Origin: Ascoidea rubescens DSM 1968 | Taxonomy: Eukaryota; Ascomycota; Saccharomycetes; Ascoideales; Ascoideaceae | Reading direction: 5' to 3' | NCBI RefSeq assembly: GCF_001661345.1 | Contig: NW_017962926.1 | Coordinates: forward strand, 1-64,000 | Length of the DNA: 64,000 bases | Shown: in pieces, positions 20,556 to 30,044 of the stretch | Layout of the letters: each line of letters opens with the position of its first letter | How positions within the stretch are numbered: the first letter of the stretch is position 1 | The notes under the pieces: generated by a model | What the model was told of the DNA's origin: nothing | Seen by the model: the letters and a program-made list of their open reading frames with translations, nothing else | Database searches by the model: none | Translations under genes and position numbers: made by a program

Positions 20556-21009
20556 TTCTAATACTTGTTAGTATAAATGAATTAATTAATATTCAAATGC
20601 CAATTAACTGCTCAATTGATTGCTTCTTGGATTTGGTACATACTGAAAAATGATAATCAAGTTATCGATATTCTAGGAAAAGAGAGGAAACGAAGGAAGA
20701 GAGAAAGAAGAAGCGTTTTAAGGAGTTCTCTCTCTTCCGCAATTGCTCTCAAAGCGGCTTCTGTTACCCGTCTGCTGAAACCACGCAACAGCCTTCTGTT
20801 TTGGGATAGACATATATATCATGTGTTTTAATGTAGGTCATTTCACTCAGAAATAGGGCTCCACAAATATCAAAAGAACCACTAGAAGGAAAAGAAGCAC
20901 AAGAAGTACAAGAAGCAAAAGCAAAAGAAGTAAATTTTAATTCAGTTTAATAATACAGTTTTTATTTGCATGATCTAAATAGCTATATATATATACAATC
21001 GCCTCCTGC
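20556..21009 (-). promoter_or_regulatory. RPL41 upstream region and MRX19 3' flank
   Basis: Apart from the leader intron, this stretch holds a purine-rich tract at 20670-20715, an ACGCAACA motif at 20783-20790 and an AGCCCTA element near 20855. A TATATATATA run at about 20985-20994 lies close to the 3' end of the upstream gene. The open frame at 20616-20831 starts with TTG and is not a gene. Confidence 0.5.
20558..20643 (-). other. Likely 5'UTR intron of RPL41
   Basis: On the minus strand GTATGT at 20643 and TACTAAC followed ten bases later by TTAG at 20558 bound an 86-nt intron that ends two bases before the RPL41 ATG. The signals match the other introns here. Splicing is inferred. Confidence 0.7.
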
Positions 21010-22368
21010 TTATTGACCCAACTTCTTACTCTCCTGTTTGTACGCAATCTCAAGAGGTGTTTTCAAATCTTGTAACCCAGTAAATTGGACAATATCTGCA
21101 ATCATCTCTTTATTAATCACCATTTTCTCTTTTTTATCGTTGAGACTGCTATTGAATTCAATTCTATTCCCACTATATTTTGAATAAATATCATTGAACT
21201 CTTTCAAATCTTCATAAATCAAATTTCCTGTTATGTAATTCTCGTCCAAGAAACTGTTTCTTTTGCCATTTTTCAAGTTGCTAGAATCTATACTTCCATT
21301 GTTTAGCAAATATTTTAAATGTTTCAACCCAACGAGTGCTTTTACATGACAATATGCTCGATAACATAAATAAAACCCAGGAAAATTTGGTATAAGGGGA
21401 ACAACTGCAATTGGTAGGGTTAATGGAATACCAACTAAACAATAAATTAATTGTTTGGTGTGATAATTGGTCGAATTAATCGAAATTTTTTCAAGTTTTT
21501 TAGATACTTCAAAATTTGAAATAAATTCCTTTGGAAAATATAATGGAATTGGCTTGATTAAATTCAAACTAATCTTATTATTAATCATTTCATCGTGGGT
21601 AATTGTAATCTTGTTATCACCATCATTATAATTATTATTATTATTATTATCTAATATAAAATTAACCCTCTTTTCATGATTCAATTTCAATTCTTTTAAC
21701 AACATTTCATTAACATCGTGCTTTTTCAAATATCCCTTGCCATCATCTCTATTCCCATTATAATTCATATCATTATGAAAATTATCAATATTTTTTTGCT
21801 TATCGGTATCACTCACCACTTGGATTTCTCTCAATATAACCTCTCTTGATGGAATTGATCTTAAACATATTTCATTCCAGTTGATATTATCAATTAGCTT
21901 TTGAATCAAGTTGCAACAATACTTGATTGATCTTTTATCGGATTTTAATAAACCTAACCAAACACTGTTGAATTTTACTATAAACTTATTCGAATAAATC
22001 GAAGCTTTTAATTTGGTTTCTTTGAATTTCTCTGAAACTAAATTGAAAGTTGAATTAGAATTAGGATTAAAAGTAGAAGTTGTAACTGGCTTTAGTGTCT
22101 TTAACGACAGATATGTATGGACGTTATACTGCTGATTGAAGTTGTAATATAGAAAAATCTTTTTATTAGTAACCGGTAATACCATGATATTTAATGGAGC
22201 CAATTTTGGATTGGGTTTGATTTCTGGTTTAATATCATCACCATTGCCATTATTCTTCTCATAAGTATTTCCAGTTGAATACTCTCTTTGTGGATATGAT
22301 AATTGATTCAAGCCCACACAAGCTGATCTTCCAATCAACAAGTTTCTCCTACGAATCATAAATGCCAT
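21010..22368 (-). CDS. MRX19: MRX19-like mitochondrial K+/H+ exchange-related protein
   Basis: 452 residues from the ATG at 22368. The frame opens 5 codons higher, but only with GTG. The start MAFMIRRRNLLIGR is a good mitochondrial presequence. The diagnostic block is at about residues 310-350: a hydrophobic segment with VPLIPNFPGFYLCYRAYCH and then KALVGLKHLKYLL, the signature of the Mit_KHE1 family (S. cerevisiae YDL183C, named Mkh1 or Mrx19). That family is linked to inner-membrane K+/H+ exchange alongside Mdm38 and Ylh47, and to the mitochondrial ribosome environment. The preceding 300 residues are poorly conserved with an Asn/Asp insert. The family assignment is firm from the motif; the exact orthology is from memory. 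Confidence 0.8.
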   Translation of the reverse strand: MAFMIRRRNLLIGRSACVGLNQLSYPQREYSTGNTYEKNNGNGDDIKPEIKPNPKLAPLNIMVLPVTNKKIFLYYNFNQQYNVHTYLSLKTLKPVTTSTFNPNSNSTFNLVSEKFKETKLKASIYSNKFIVKFNSVWLGLLKSDKRSIKYCCNLIQKLIDNINWNEICLRSIPSREVILREIQVVSDTDKQKNIDNFHNDMNYNGNRDDGKGYLKKHDVNEMLLKELKLNHEKRVNFILDNNNNNNYNDGDNKITITHDEMINNKISLNLIKPIPLYFPKEFISNFEVSKKLEKISINSTNYHTKQLIYCLVGIPLTLPIAVVPLIPNFPGFYLCYRAYCHVKALVGLKHLKYLLNNGSIDSSNLKNGKRNSFLDENYITGNLIYEDLKEFNDIYSKYSGNRIEFNSSLNDKKEKMVINKEMIADIVQFTGLQDLKTPLEIAYKQESKKLGQ

Positions 22369-22883
22369 TCTTATCGCCTCCACGTTTCGTCAAAATATAA
22401 TTAATAATGCAACCTAGTATATCTCATTAACAAACAACAACTGAGCTCAACTGAAAGTACTTCAATATCCCTTAAGGTTTCTCTTTTTTGCTTTTTCTTT
22501 TTTTTCTGGATCCACCTTGTTACAACACTATCGTCTTGTTATATAAGGAATATATCAATCAAGAAACAATACTGTGATGCCTCCACTCAGCCAACTTTCC
22601 AGTCTGCGTACAAAGTCTCAATTAAAATTGTTGGACTTGTCTACGCATTCGCAATTTGAAATAACCACCTATTCTCTTACAGCTAATACTGTTGAGGGCT
22701 AGCAATGTTCAAATGGGTAAAATTTCATACTCAGCTTACCAACATTTCCGAATCCGATCTGCAGATCGATTTCTTATCAAGTCAAGCTTTATAATGCATA
22801 ATGAGATGAGATGATGAACCAACAAAATGCTGCTGAACAGCTGCTGAACAGCTACTGAATAATCTCTTTAACAGTGAGCCCTC
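22369..22883. promoter_or_regulatory. Divergent promoter MRX19 / lipase gene
   Basis: 515 bases. Just before the lipase ATG, at about 22830-22860, is a short tandem repeat of GCTGCTGAACA. No other gene is visible. The rest is average composition with T runs at 22480-22505. Confidence 0.5.
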
Positions 22884-24716
22884 ATGCCCCCAGAGGTTTC
22901 TGATGTTTTTGCTTCCTCTGCTTCTTCTGGTTCCTCTGCTTCTTTTGCCACCCGATCGGAACAGCTCCTACAGAATGGGGTTTCTGCTGCTTCTGCTGCT
23001 TTTGATTTCCATCTTGAGATTCCCATTACTGCTTATCGTGAATTAAATCAGGAAATGCATTCATCTAGTCGAAACATTGCCTCAATACCAACACGTTTCT
23101 ATTTGGGTGTGACTTTCATAGTAATTAATTTCATTTGCCTTCTGATTATCAACGCTGAACTAATTTCGGCAAATAATTATAATAATGATAATAATAATAA
23201 AATATCTCAACCTTTGTTTCAAAAGATAACTGAAGCTGCCAATTTTTCTTCAATCACTTATTGCATCAATAAAAAAGACTCGCTAAAAATTGATTATGAT
23301 ACCGACGAAAGAAAATTTAAATGCCCTCTAGACTTTTGTAAAAATTCACTTGAAAATGATAGAAATTATGAATTGGTTAAAGTGTTTAAAATTGATACTA
23401 TTGAGGAAGTTAGCAATAATGAAAATGAGTATCAAATAAACTACATTAAAACTAAAAAAATTAACTTACTTGATCATTTGAAACCAAATGGTTATATTGC
23501 CTTGAATCATAAATCCAAAAAAATTATAATAGCATTTAGAGGCTCAAGATATTACAATGACTGGTTAATTAATTTATCTATTTTTCCTGTTAATTTTATC
23601 CCATATTTGCAGTACCATATTGACAATTCTTTTAATAGCTACAATTGTTCATGTTGTTTGGTTCATTTTGGGTTTTTTCAAGCTTACGGGTCAATTGTCG
23701 AAGATATTTATTCAACAACAATCGAATTGGTCAAAACTTATCCAGATTACTTTATTGAAATCACCGGTCATTCATTAGGTTCTTCTCTAGCTATATTAAC
23801 TGGCTTGGAATTTAAATTATTAGGTTTAAACCCATTAATTATAACTTTTGGTGGTCCAAAGAGCACTAATCACAAATTAAGTGAATTTATTAATCAAGTT
23901 TTCAATACAGATGCTTTATTAAATAATCTATTTGAAAATGGTTTTATTTATTCCAGCGATGGTGAAATAAATAATAATCGAGAGTCAGAAAAGTTGGAAG
24001 AAATACTATTTGAAAATGGTGGAATAATTCGAATAATTCATAAAGGCGATTATGTTCCTGACTTACCACCAACAATTGCAATGAATTCTTTAGATATTTT
24101 TGAGAAGGAATTTAGGGATAAATATAATGAAAATGAAAATGAAAATGAAAGTGAAAGTGAAAGTGAAAATAATTTAGTGGATTTATTAAATTTTATCACA
24201 AATTCCAAATTTAAAAGAATTAAAAATAAATTTTTAAAAAGTATTATTAGATTTAAAGAATTATTTACTTTTAATCATGTAGGTATAGAAATTGTTATAA
24301 ATAAAGGAGAACTACCTCATTTAATAGATGATTTGATTATTTTCAATAACAATGATGATAGCGAGGATGGTAATAAAAACAATTATGAAATTAATAATGG
24401 AAAAAGCAACCATGACAAAATCAACGAGGAAAACTCGAATTTAAATGAGGTTTATAAAGAATTTTTCAATTATTTTTTTAATGAAACTAAAATTACTTTA
24501 TTGAAAGAAATTAATAAAAATGAGTTAATACCCGATATAAGATTTATGAGTAGCTATTATATGGATCGAGATGAAAACATAAGCGATCATACAGCTACTG
24601 AAAGTCATAATATTAATAATATAAAAGAAAATAAGAAAAGAGTGGAAAAATTATTACATTCATATGAACATACGAGATACTTTATTTTTACAAGTGAGTG
24701 TAATAAATTGGAATAA
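22884..24716 (+). CDS. Class 3 (fungal-type) lipase with N-terminal membrane anchor
   Basis: 610 residues from the ATG at 22884. A Ser/Ala-rich cytosolic start is followed by one membrane helix at about 72-90, so the catalytic part should lie in the lumen or outside the cell (type II). The lipase core shows the oxyanion strand IIIAFRGS, the nucleophile elbow ITGHSLGSSLA at about residue 295, the Asp-bearing HKGDYVPDLPP segment and a final His in FNHVGIEI, giving a full Ser-Asp-His triad. A Cys pair (SCCLVHFG) precedes the elbow. The nearest S. cerevisiae relative I recall is YJR107W (Lih1), which is about half as long. The extra length comes from Asn/Glu/Ser runs, including an (ENENES)-type repeat at about 24125-24175, and a C-terminal tail. 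The substrate is unknown: triacylglycerol or phospholipid. Confidence 0.85.
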   Translation: MPPEVSDVFASSASSGSSASFATRSEQLLQNGVSAASAAFDFHLEIPITAYRELNQEMHSSSRNIASIPTRFYLGVTFIVINFICLLIINAELISANNYNNDNNNKISQPLFQKITEAANFSSITYCINKKDSLKIDYDTDERKFKCPLDFCKNSLENDRNYELVKVFKIDTIEEVSNNENEYQINYIKTKKINLLDHLKPNGYIALNHKSKKIIIAFRGSRYYNDWLINLSIFPVNFIPYLQYHIDNSFNSYNCSCCLVHFGFFQAYGSIVEDIYSTTIELVKTYPDYFIEITGHSLGSSLAILTGLEFKLLGLNPLIITFGGPKSTNHKLSEFINQVFNTDALLNNLFENGFIYSSDGEINNNRESEKLEEILFENGGIIRIIHKGDYVPDLPPTIAMNSLDIFEKEFRDKYNENENENESESESENNLVDLLNFITNSKFKRIKNKFLKSIIRFKELFTFNHVGIEIVINKGELPHLIDDLIIFNNNDDSEDGNKNNYEINNGKSNHDKINEENSNLNEVYKEFFNYFFNETKITLLKEINKNELIPDIRFMSSYYMDRDENISDHTATESHNINNIKENKKRVEKLLHSYEHTRYFIFTSECNKLE

Positions 24717-25080
24717 TTTAAAAAGATTATTTTCTTACTTTCTTAATTTTTTAATTTTTTTAGATTATCTTTCTATTAATTTTTATACGGTTTATATAGA
24801 TTGTTGAATATTAAAATAAATATATTAATGCTCAAAAAAAAAAGGAATTTTGAGGAATATAAAAGGGCAGAATAATAATAAAAGTATATTGTTAAAAATA
24901 ATACTAAATTAATTGATGAAAAAGAAAACAGCCAAAAATAAAAATAAATCAATTTAGTATTTAAGTGTGATAAAAAAAAATGATTTCATAAAGTTATATT
25001 ATTGTAATGTTAATTTATCATTTCTGGTAATAATAAAAAGAAAAAAGCAGTTTATTTTTCTTTTCATTATCTAAATTAGC
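24717..25080. other. Convergent spacer lipase / INH1
   Basis: 364 AT-rich bases of 3' flank. No further feature was recognised. Confidence 0.6.
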
Positions 25081-25489
25081 TTATTTGTCTTTTGCGTCAA
25101 AGATTTTTTCTTCTAATTCGTCTTTTTCTTTATGAAGTTTTTTTAATTCATTTCTTAAAGCAGCCAATTTTTCAATTTCATGTTGTTTAACATAGTAATC
25201 TTCTTTTGCTTTTTCACGTTTCTACAATGGAATTGAGAGTACAAAACGTTAGTATGAATTCAATCGATAATGGGGTGAACAACGTTAGTTCAATTAGCAA
25301 TATCAACCTAATATGAAAGGCAAAAGTAGACAATCAATACTAGATGTAATAACAATAACTTACAGTAAATGAGTCAGAAGCACCTTCGCCTCTGAAAGAA
25401 CCAGTGGAGCCTTCAGAGTAGAATCTAACAGCGCTAATGCTTTTTGGAGAAGAGACCATAGCACGACGAGTAAACAAAGTTAAAACCAT
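25081..25489 (-). CDS. INH1: INH1, F1-ATPase inhibitor (IF1 family), two exons
   Basis: Exon 1 is 25364..25489 (42 codons) and exon 2 is 25081..25221 (46 codons plus stop), giving 88 residues; S. cerevisiae Inh1 has 85. Exon 1 encodes a mitochondrial presequence (MVLTLFTRRAMVSSPKS) leading into RFYSEGSTGSFRGEGASDSF. Exon 2 starts KREKAKEDYYVKQHEIEKL, the inhibitory helix, followed by a Lys/Glu coiled coil. Both blocks align with Inh1/Stf1 without gaps across the junction. The protein inserts its helix into F1 and stops ATP hydrolysis when the membrane potential falls. The intron lies in phase 0 exactly between the presequence-bearing part and the helix. It is divergent from U5-40K, with 448 bases between starts. 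Confidence 0.96.
25222..25363 (-). other. INH1 intron
   Basis: A 142-nt intron with donor GTAAGT at 25363, branch box TACTAAC at about 36 bases before the acceptor, and acceptor TTGTAG ending at 25222. It is the longest intron supported in the window. Confidence 0.93.
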
Positions 25490-25937
25490 TTCGAGTGTAA
25501 AAGAACAGGAAACAGAAGAGCGTACAAAGAATGGTTAATTGAAAGAGAGTTGAGAAGTAGATATAATAGAACAGGACAGTTCAGCAAAGAACAAAATGAG
25601 GTGTATATTGGTTGATTGTGCGATAATAATCATCAAATCACCCACCTCAGAAGAGCAAGGCCACTCCAGCCAATCACAGCCCACGGATCCCGCCCTCAGC
25701 ATTTTCTGGGGAGGTGCACAGCCGGCACACGTGAAAGGTACGGTTTCTGCAGCTTTCATCCAGAGAACATATCCATGCAGCACCGGATAATCCACAATAC
25801 ATTTCCGGAACAGAGCTCCGCGGCCGTGCTTCTGCGGATCGGATGTGTCCGGTTTTGAAGGTGGTTTTGGGTCGAGGTTTTGGTGGTGAAGAAGAAGAAA
25901 GTGCTGCTTTTGGTGCTGATGTTGGCTGCGAAACACT
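25490..25937. promoter_or_regulatory. Divergent promoter INH1 / U5-40K with GC-rich island
   Basis: 448 bases with a GC-rich block at about 25660-25850 (for example GGATCCCGCC, GCCGGCACACGTG and CTCCGCGGCCG). CACGTG, the Cbf1-type E-box, occurs at about 25728. Open frames on both strands through this block share the stop-poor composition and are not called. Confidence 0.5.
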
Positions 25938-27186
25938 ATGTCGTCTTCTTTGGTGAAGAGGAGGAACCCTGAGTTGACAGAGGATGTGTATACCACAAAA
26001 CGTGTAAGTGTTTACTACTTGTCGCCTGTTCTCTGCGAATTGACAATCTTACTAACTGAATCCATCACAGACAAGAATAGACCCAGTGTCTTCAATTGAC
26101 AATGTCCCTGACTTGATATTACAAGGACATGAGGGGCCCATATTGACCTCGAGATTCAATGGCGATGGAACATTGATTGCAAGTGGAGGAATGGACAGAA
26201 ATTTGTTTATTTGGAAGTTTCCTCACAATTCAACAGATCTTTCGGTTGTTAATCTTTGCAAATTATCTGGTCATAAAAATGCCATAACCTCATTAAAGTG
26301 GTTCAGAAATGATAACGAGAGGATTATAACATCTTCTGCTGATAATACGTTAGCCCTTTGGGATCTTAAATCTTGCAAAAAAATCAAAAAATTTACTTAT
26401 AAATTTGACTCGACAAACAAAATAAACCCTCAAACTAATTTTAATCACCATCATTTAACAGTAAACGATTTCGATATAATCAACAATGATTACTTGAATT
26501 ATAACAACAATTTCATATCATGTAACGATAATGGTGATTTGATACTATGGGATCAACGATTTAAACAAAACTTGATTAAAAAGATTAACATCAATAATTA
26601 TTCTTTATTTTCTTTAGTATCCTCAATCAAAAACAATTTAATTTTCACTTCTGGTTTGAATCCAATAATATATTCCTTTGATTTAAGATATTTTGATGAA
26701 AAAAATCCTTATTTCAAAATCAGATCTCCTCACCTCGATTCAATAACTTCTCTATCTTTATCTAATGATAACAATTCCTTAATCTCACGATCAAATGATG
26801 ATACAATAAGAATTTATGATTCCTCATTTAATACCAATACTAATGCCAATAACAATGCCAATAACAATGACAAATACGATAATAAAAGAATTAAACCTGT
26901 TGTTTATGACGGAACTTACAATAATAATGAAAATTATTTAATCAGATCAAAAATTGTTGATAACATTAATAATAGCAATAGATTACCTGTTATAATATCC
27001 GGTAACTCAAATAAAAATGTAACAGTTTGGGACTTGAATTCAAGAAAGATTATCAATCAGTTGGATGGCCATAATGGCACCGTAATCGATGTGGATTTTC
27101 ATCCTTTTGAGAATACGATTCTATCTTCTTCTACTGATGGTAATTTGGTATTAAAAGAATTAAAAAACAATTTACTAATTGAATAA
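25938..27186 (+). CDS. CWF17: U5 snRNP 40 kDa WD-repeat protein (Cwf17/Spf38/SNRNP40), two exons
   Basis: Exon 1 is 25938..26003 (22 codons) and exon 2 is 26071..27186, giving 393 residues. Exon 1 encodes MSSSLVKRRNPELTEDVYTTKR and exon 2 opens TRIDPVSSIDNVPDLILQGHEGPI. The KRTR-type basic patch before the first WD repeat and the phrase ILQGHEGPILTSRFNGDGT match U5-40K. Seven WD repeats follow, with GH and WD pairs still clear in repeats 1, 2, 3, 6 and 7. The insert at about residues 250-290 is Asn-rich. U5-40K binds Prp8 in the U5 snRNP and active spliceosome. S. cerevisiae has lost it, so its presence says this yeast keeps a fuller spliceosome. Without exon 1 the frame would begin at a GTG. 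Confidence 0.88.
26004..26070 (+). other. U5-40K intron
   Basis: A 67-nt phase-0 intron with GTAAGT donor, TACTAAC at 26049-26055 and CACAG acceptor at 26070. It links an ATG-started exon to the first WD repeat. Confidence 0.9.
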
Positions 27187-27353
27187 TATTTTATCTTTGT
27201 TTAAATTCATTACATATTATACATTTTCCTATATTCAACAAAATTAAGGTATATATATTATTTAGATATTTATTTAGATATTTATTTACAAATCATTATT
27301 TTTTTTTTAAAAAAAACATTCAGTTTACTGGCAACACCAGAAAACTATTCTAA

Positions 27354-29711
27354 TTAAAAGTCGTCGTATCTGTTCGATCTTCTTCCATAATCTTTAAATG
27401 ATGATCTTGAATCTCTTTTGTTATCCAGGTAATTTGGTCTTCTACCTCCAAACCCTTTTTTGTCACCATATTTATCATTAGAGAATCCTCTATCTTTAGA
27501 AAATCCTCTGTCTTTGGAAAATCCTCTATCTTTAGAGAACCCTTTATCAGCGAGGAATCCTCCATCATTATTGTCATTGCTGAAATATCCTTTTTTATCT
27601 GAATTCCTACCGAAACTCTGTCTATCACCAAATTCTCTGTTTGAAAACGATCTTCCTGTGTCAAAATAATCATCTAATATTGGATGTCTTCTTTCTCCAA
27701 ACAAATGAGTTAATAAATTTCTTGGTAAACGAATTCTTTTACTTGCATCATCCATCATCAACTTATAAGACAGAGCAACAGTTTCAACCAAGTCTATTTT
27801 ATCAACACGAAGCATTGATGAAAATTGAGTAACATAGCCTAATAATGAAATACTAGTTTCTTGAGCAAGATCATCGCCATTTTCTGCAGCTTGAGTAGAC
27901 CAGTTAACAAAATGCTTTTCAACACTTTCAGCTTTCTTAATATCAAACTTCTCTTTTTTGGAAAAAGTTATTTTACGTGCTTCTAGGATAGTCGTAAAAC
28001 CAGATTCAATTTCAGTTGAAAACAATACGGACTTACCATAATTTCCAGCTCTAGCAGTTCTACCAATTCTGTGGACATATGTAGATGACTCAGTTGGGAT
28101 ACCAATCTGGATAACATGAGAAACATGAGGGAAATCCATACCACGAGCACCAACATCACTTGTAACTAGAATTGCATTATTTTTAGTGTGCTTAAAGTTG
28201 TGTACAGTTCTATCTCTAGCATTTTGAGTTAATTTTCCATGAAATTCATAAACATCTATAATATTTCTATTTCTATCAGGTCTGGGGAGATGTACTGAGT
28301 TAACATTTTGAAATTTATCATCCAAGTAATGAGAAAGTGCATTTGAGTAAAAAGTTACACTTTTGACAGTTGGTAAGAAAATAATTGCTTTGAAGTTTTT
28401 TTCATTTGTATCAACAGCTGTGGTTAGAGCATCATCAATATATTTTGTTGCACCGATGAAATTTTCAAAATAGTTTTTAGTTTGAACATAAGTTTGTTCA
28501 ATTCTTGTATGAGCTTCAGGTTCATTTGGATTAACGTTATCAAGATATTTAACATCACCACCAAGAACAGCTTTGGTAAAACTTAATACACTTTTATCGA
28601 TTGTTGCAGAGAATAGTAATGTTCTAAATGGTTGTTTTACGGCTGGTAAACCTTGTTGTTCAAGACTCATATTGTGTAATTTAATCAAACCGGAATTTAT
28701 TTTAATTAAATCATCTTTAAAACCAATATCTAGTAATCTGTCAGCCTCATCAAGAACTAAAGTTTTGATATCAGTAAAAGCGTTTAAGACACAGTCCACT
28801 TCAATGATATCTAAAAATCTACCGGGAGTAGCTATAACAATTTGAGGAACAATTTTTTTTTCAAAATTGCTGATTTGATAACCTCTGCTTTCACCACCAA
28901 CAACGTTCAAGGTTTTTATTAAAGAGAAAGGGTTTCTAGAACTTCCACGATCATTACCATAATCATAAGAATTTCTAGAGTTTCCACGACTGTAACCACT
29001 GTTGCCGTAAGAAGTTTTTCTATTTCTGTTTCGATTTGAACCATATTTTGAATCATTATTCAAGACAGATTCCACACCTAAAACACTATCCAAGGCAATT
29101 TTGATTTGATTTGCTAAATCTCTTGTGGGAGCAATAATCAAAGCAGATACTTTTGAAAGATCTTTATTTGGATCAGATTTGATTTTTTCAACCACTTCTT
29201 GCAAAATGGGTATACCAAAAGCCAAAGTTTTACCTGTACCTGTTTTAGCTCTTGAAATCAAACCAAATTTATTTTTTAAAAGATAAGGAATAGATTTTTG
29301 CTGAACCGGGGTCATTTCTTTCATACCTAGCTTGTGGATACCATCAATAATAGTCTTGTCAACCAAATTTTGGTATTGTAAAGAGGCAAAGTCTGCAAGG
29401 GATTCTTCATTCTTGGATTCAGATTGTTCAGCTTTCTCGCTATTTTTTTTTTTGGATAAATCGAATCCATTATGTTCAAGCTTACTTGTAATCTCATCAA
29501 CTTGAGCCTGGAATCTTGGGATTATGGTTGAAAAATGTCTTGGTAAAGATAAGTAATTGAATTTGTTTTTTGGTTGCAAATTGATAATTGTTCTGGTATT
29601 AAAGGTGGATGCTATATTATTTCTAATAAAATTCAACGATATGGAGGAATCCAACACAAGTTTATTTGAGACTATCGAAATAGCTCTTTTGGAGAGGAAA
29701 GATTGAGACAT
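27354..29711 (-). CDS. MSS116: MSS116, mitochondrial DEAD-box RNA helicase
   Basis: 785 residues from the ATG at 29711. A Ser/Lys/Arg presequence is followed by the Q-motif, motif I AKTGTGKT (about 153-160), DEAD motif LVLDEADRLLD (about 318), SAT, then RGMDFPHVSHVIQIG and HRIGRTARAG (about 548) of the second RecA domain. The C-terminal extension (LAQETSISLLGYVTQ and RLPRNLLTHLFGE) is that of Mss116/CYT-19, not of the cytosolic DEAD-box proteins. These act as general RNA chaperones for group I and II intron splicing and translation in mitochondria. The basic tail is unusual: about residues 720-745 carry an RGFSKD hexapeptide in at least four tandem copies. An Arg/Asn/Ser/Tyr/Gly-rich insert sits near residues 220-250. 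Length exceeds S. cerevisiae Mss116 (664) by these additions. Confidence 0.94.
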   Translation of the reverse strand: MSQSFLSKRAISIVSNKLVLDSSISLNFIRNNIASTFNTRTIINLQPKNKFNYLSLPRHFSTIIPRFQAQVDEITSKLEHNGFDLSKKKNSEKAEQSESKNEESLADFASLQYQNLVDKTIIDGIHKLGMKEMTPVQQKSIPYLLKNKFGLISRAKTGTGKTLAFGIPILQEVVEKIKSDPNKDLSKVSALIIAPTRDLANQIKIALDSVLGVESVLNNDSKYGSNRNRNRKTSYGNSGYSRGNSRNSYDYGNDRGSSRNPFSLIKTLNVVGGESRGYQISNFEKKIVPQIVIATPGRFLDIIEVDCVLNAFTDIKTLVLDEADRLLDIGFKDDLIKINSGLIKLHNMSLEQQGLPAVKQPFRTLLFSATIDKSVLSFTKAVLGGDVKYLDNVNPNEPEAHTRIEQTYVQTKNYFENFIGATKYIDDALTTAVDTNEKNFKAIIFLPTVKSVTFYSNALSHYLDDKFQNVNSVHLPRPDRNRNIIDVYEFHGKLTQNARDRTVHNFKHTKNNAILVTSDVGARGMDFPHVSHVIQIGIPTESSTYVHRIGRTARAGNYGKSVLFSTEIESGFTTILEARKITFSKKEKFDIKKAESVEKHFVNWSTQAAENGDDLAQETSISLLGYVTQFSSMLRVDKIDLVETVALSYKLMMDDASKRIRLPRNLLTHLFGERRHPILDDYFDTGRSFSNREFGDRQSFGRNSDKKGYFSNDNNDGGFLADKGFSKDRGFSKDRGFSKDRGFSNDKYGDKKGFGGRRPNYLDNKRDSRSSFKDYGRRSNRYDDF
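27481..27545 (-). repeat. 18-base tandem repeat in MSS116 tail
   Basis: At least three near-identical 18-base units encode RGFSKD in frame, with a degenerate copy on each side. Copies differ by one or two silent-type changes, such as ATC versus GTC. Confidence 0.85.
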
Positions 29712-30044
29712 AAAGAATCTTGTACTAAGCTACAGACTTAAGAAAATACTATAATACACAGGAATGAAATGAACAAGCAAGAATCGATTAAGGAAATCGA
29801 GCTATATACGTCTGAGAAAGGATTATCGGTTTGATGTATTTGATTTATTTACAACGATACTATCGAAATTCCTAAAATAATCAGAAAAAAATCCAAAAAT
29901 AAAAGTTGTTTAAAATCTTTTTCTTGAAAATTTTCTTTAATCACGTGTCCAACGGAAACCGTGTTCGGTGTTTGAAACGCGTCCGTCGGCAGCGGTGTGC
30001 ATAGTCCGTTGGGCTGGGCTTTGCTGTTTCTGCTGTTTCTGCTG
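29712..30044 (-). promoter_or_regulatory. MSS116 promoter with E-box and MluI box
   Basis: 333 bases. ATCACGTG (Cbf1-type) is at about 29940-29947 and ACGCGT (MCB-type) at 29977-29982, in a GC-rich pocket directly against the 3' end of SPC105. Motif meaning is inferred from S. cerevisiae. Confidence 0.45.

Noticed and set aside
22810-22860. C/D-box-like snoRNA (ATGATGA followed by CTGA) before the lipase
   Set aside because: Only about 50 bases between boxes, no terminal stem, and the CTGA copies belong to a short tandem repeat.
25535-25996. 153-codon minus-strand frame overlapping exon 1 of U5-40K
   Set aside because: It starts with a non-ATG codon and is antisense to a well-supported exon and promoter island.
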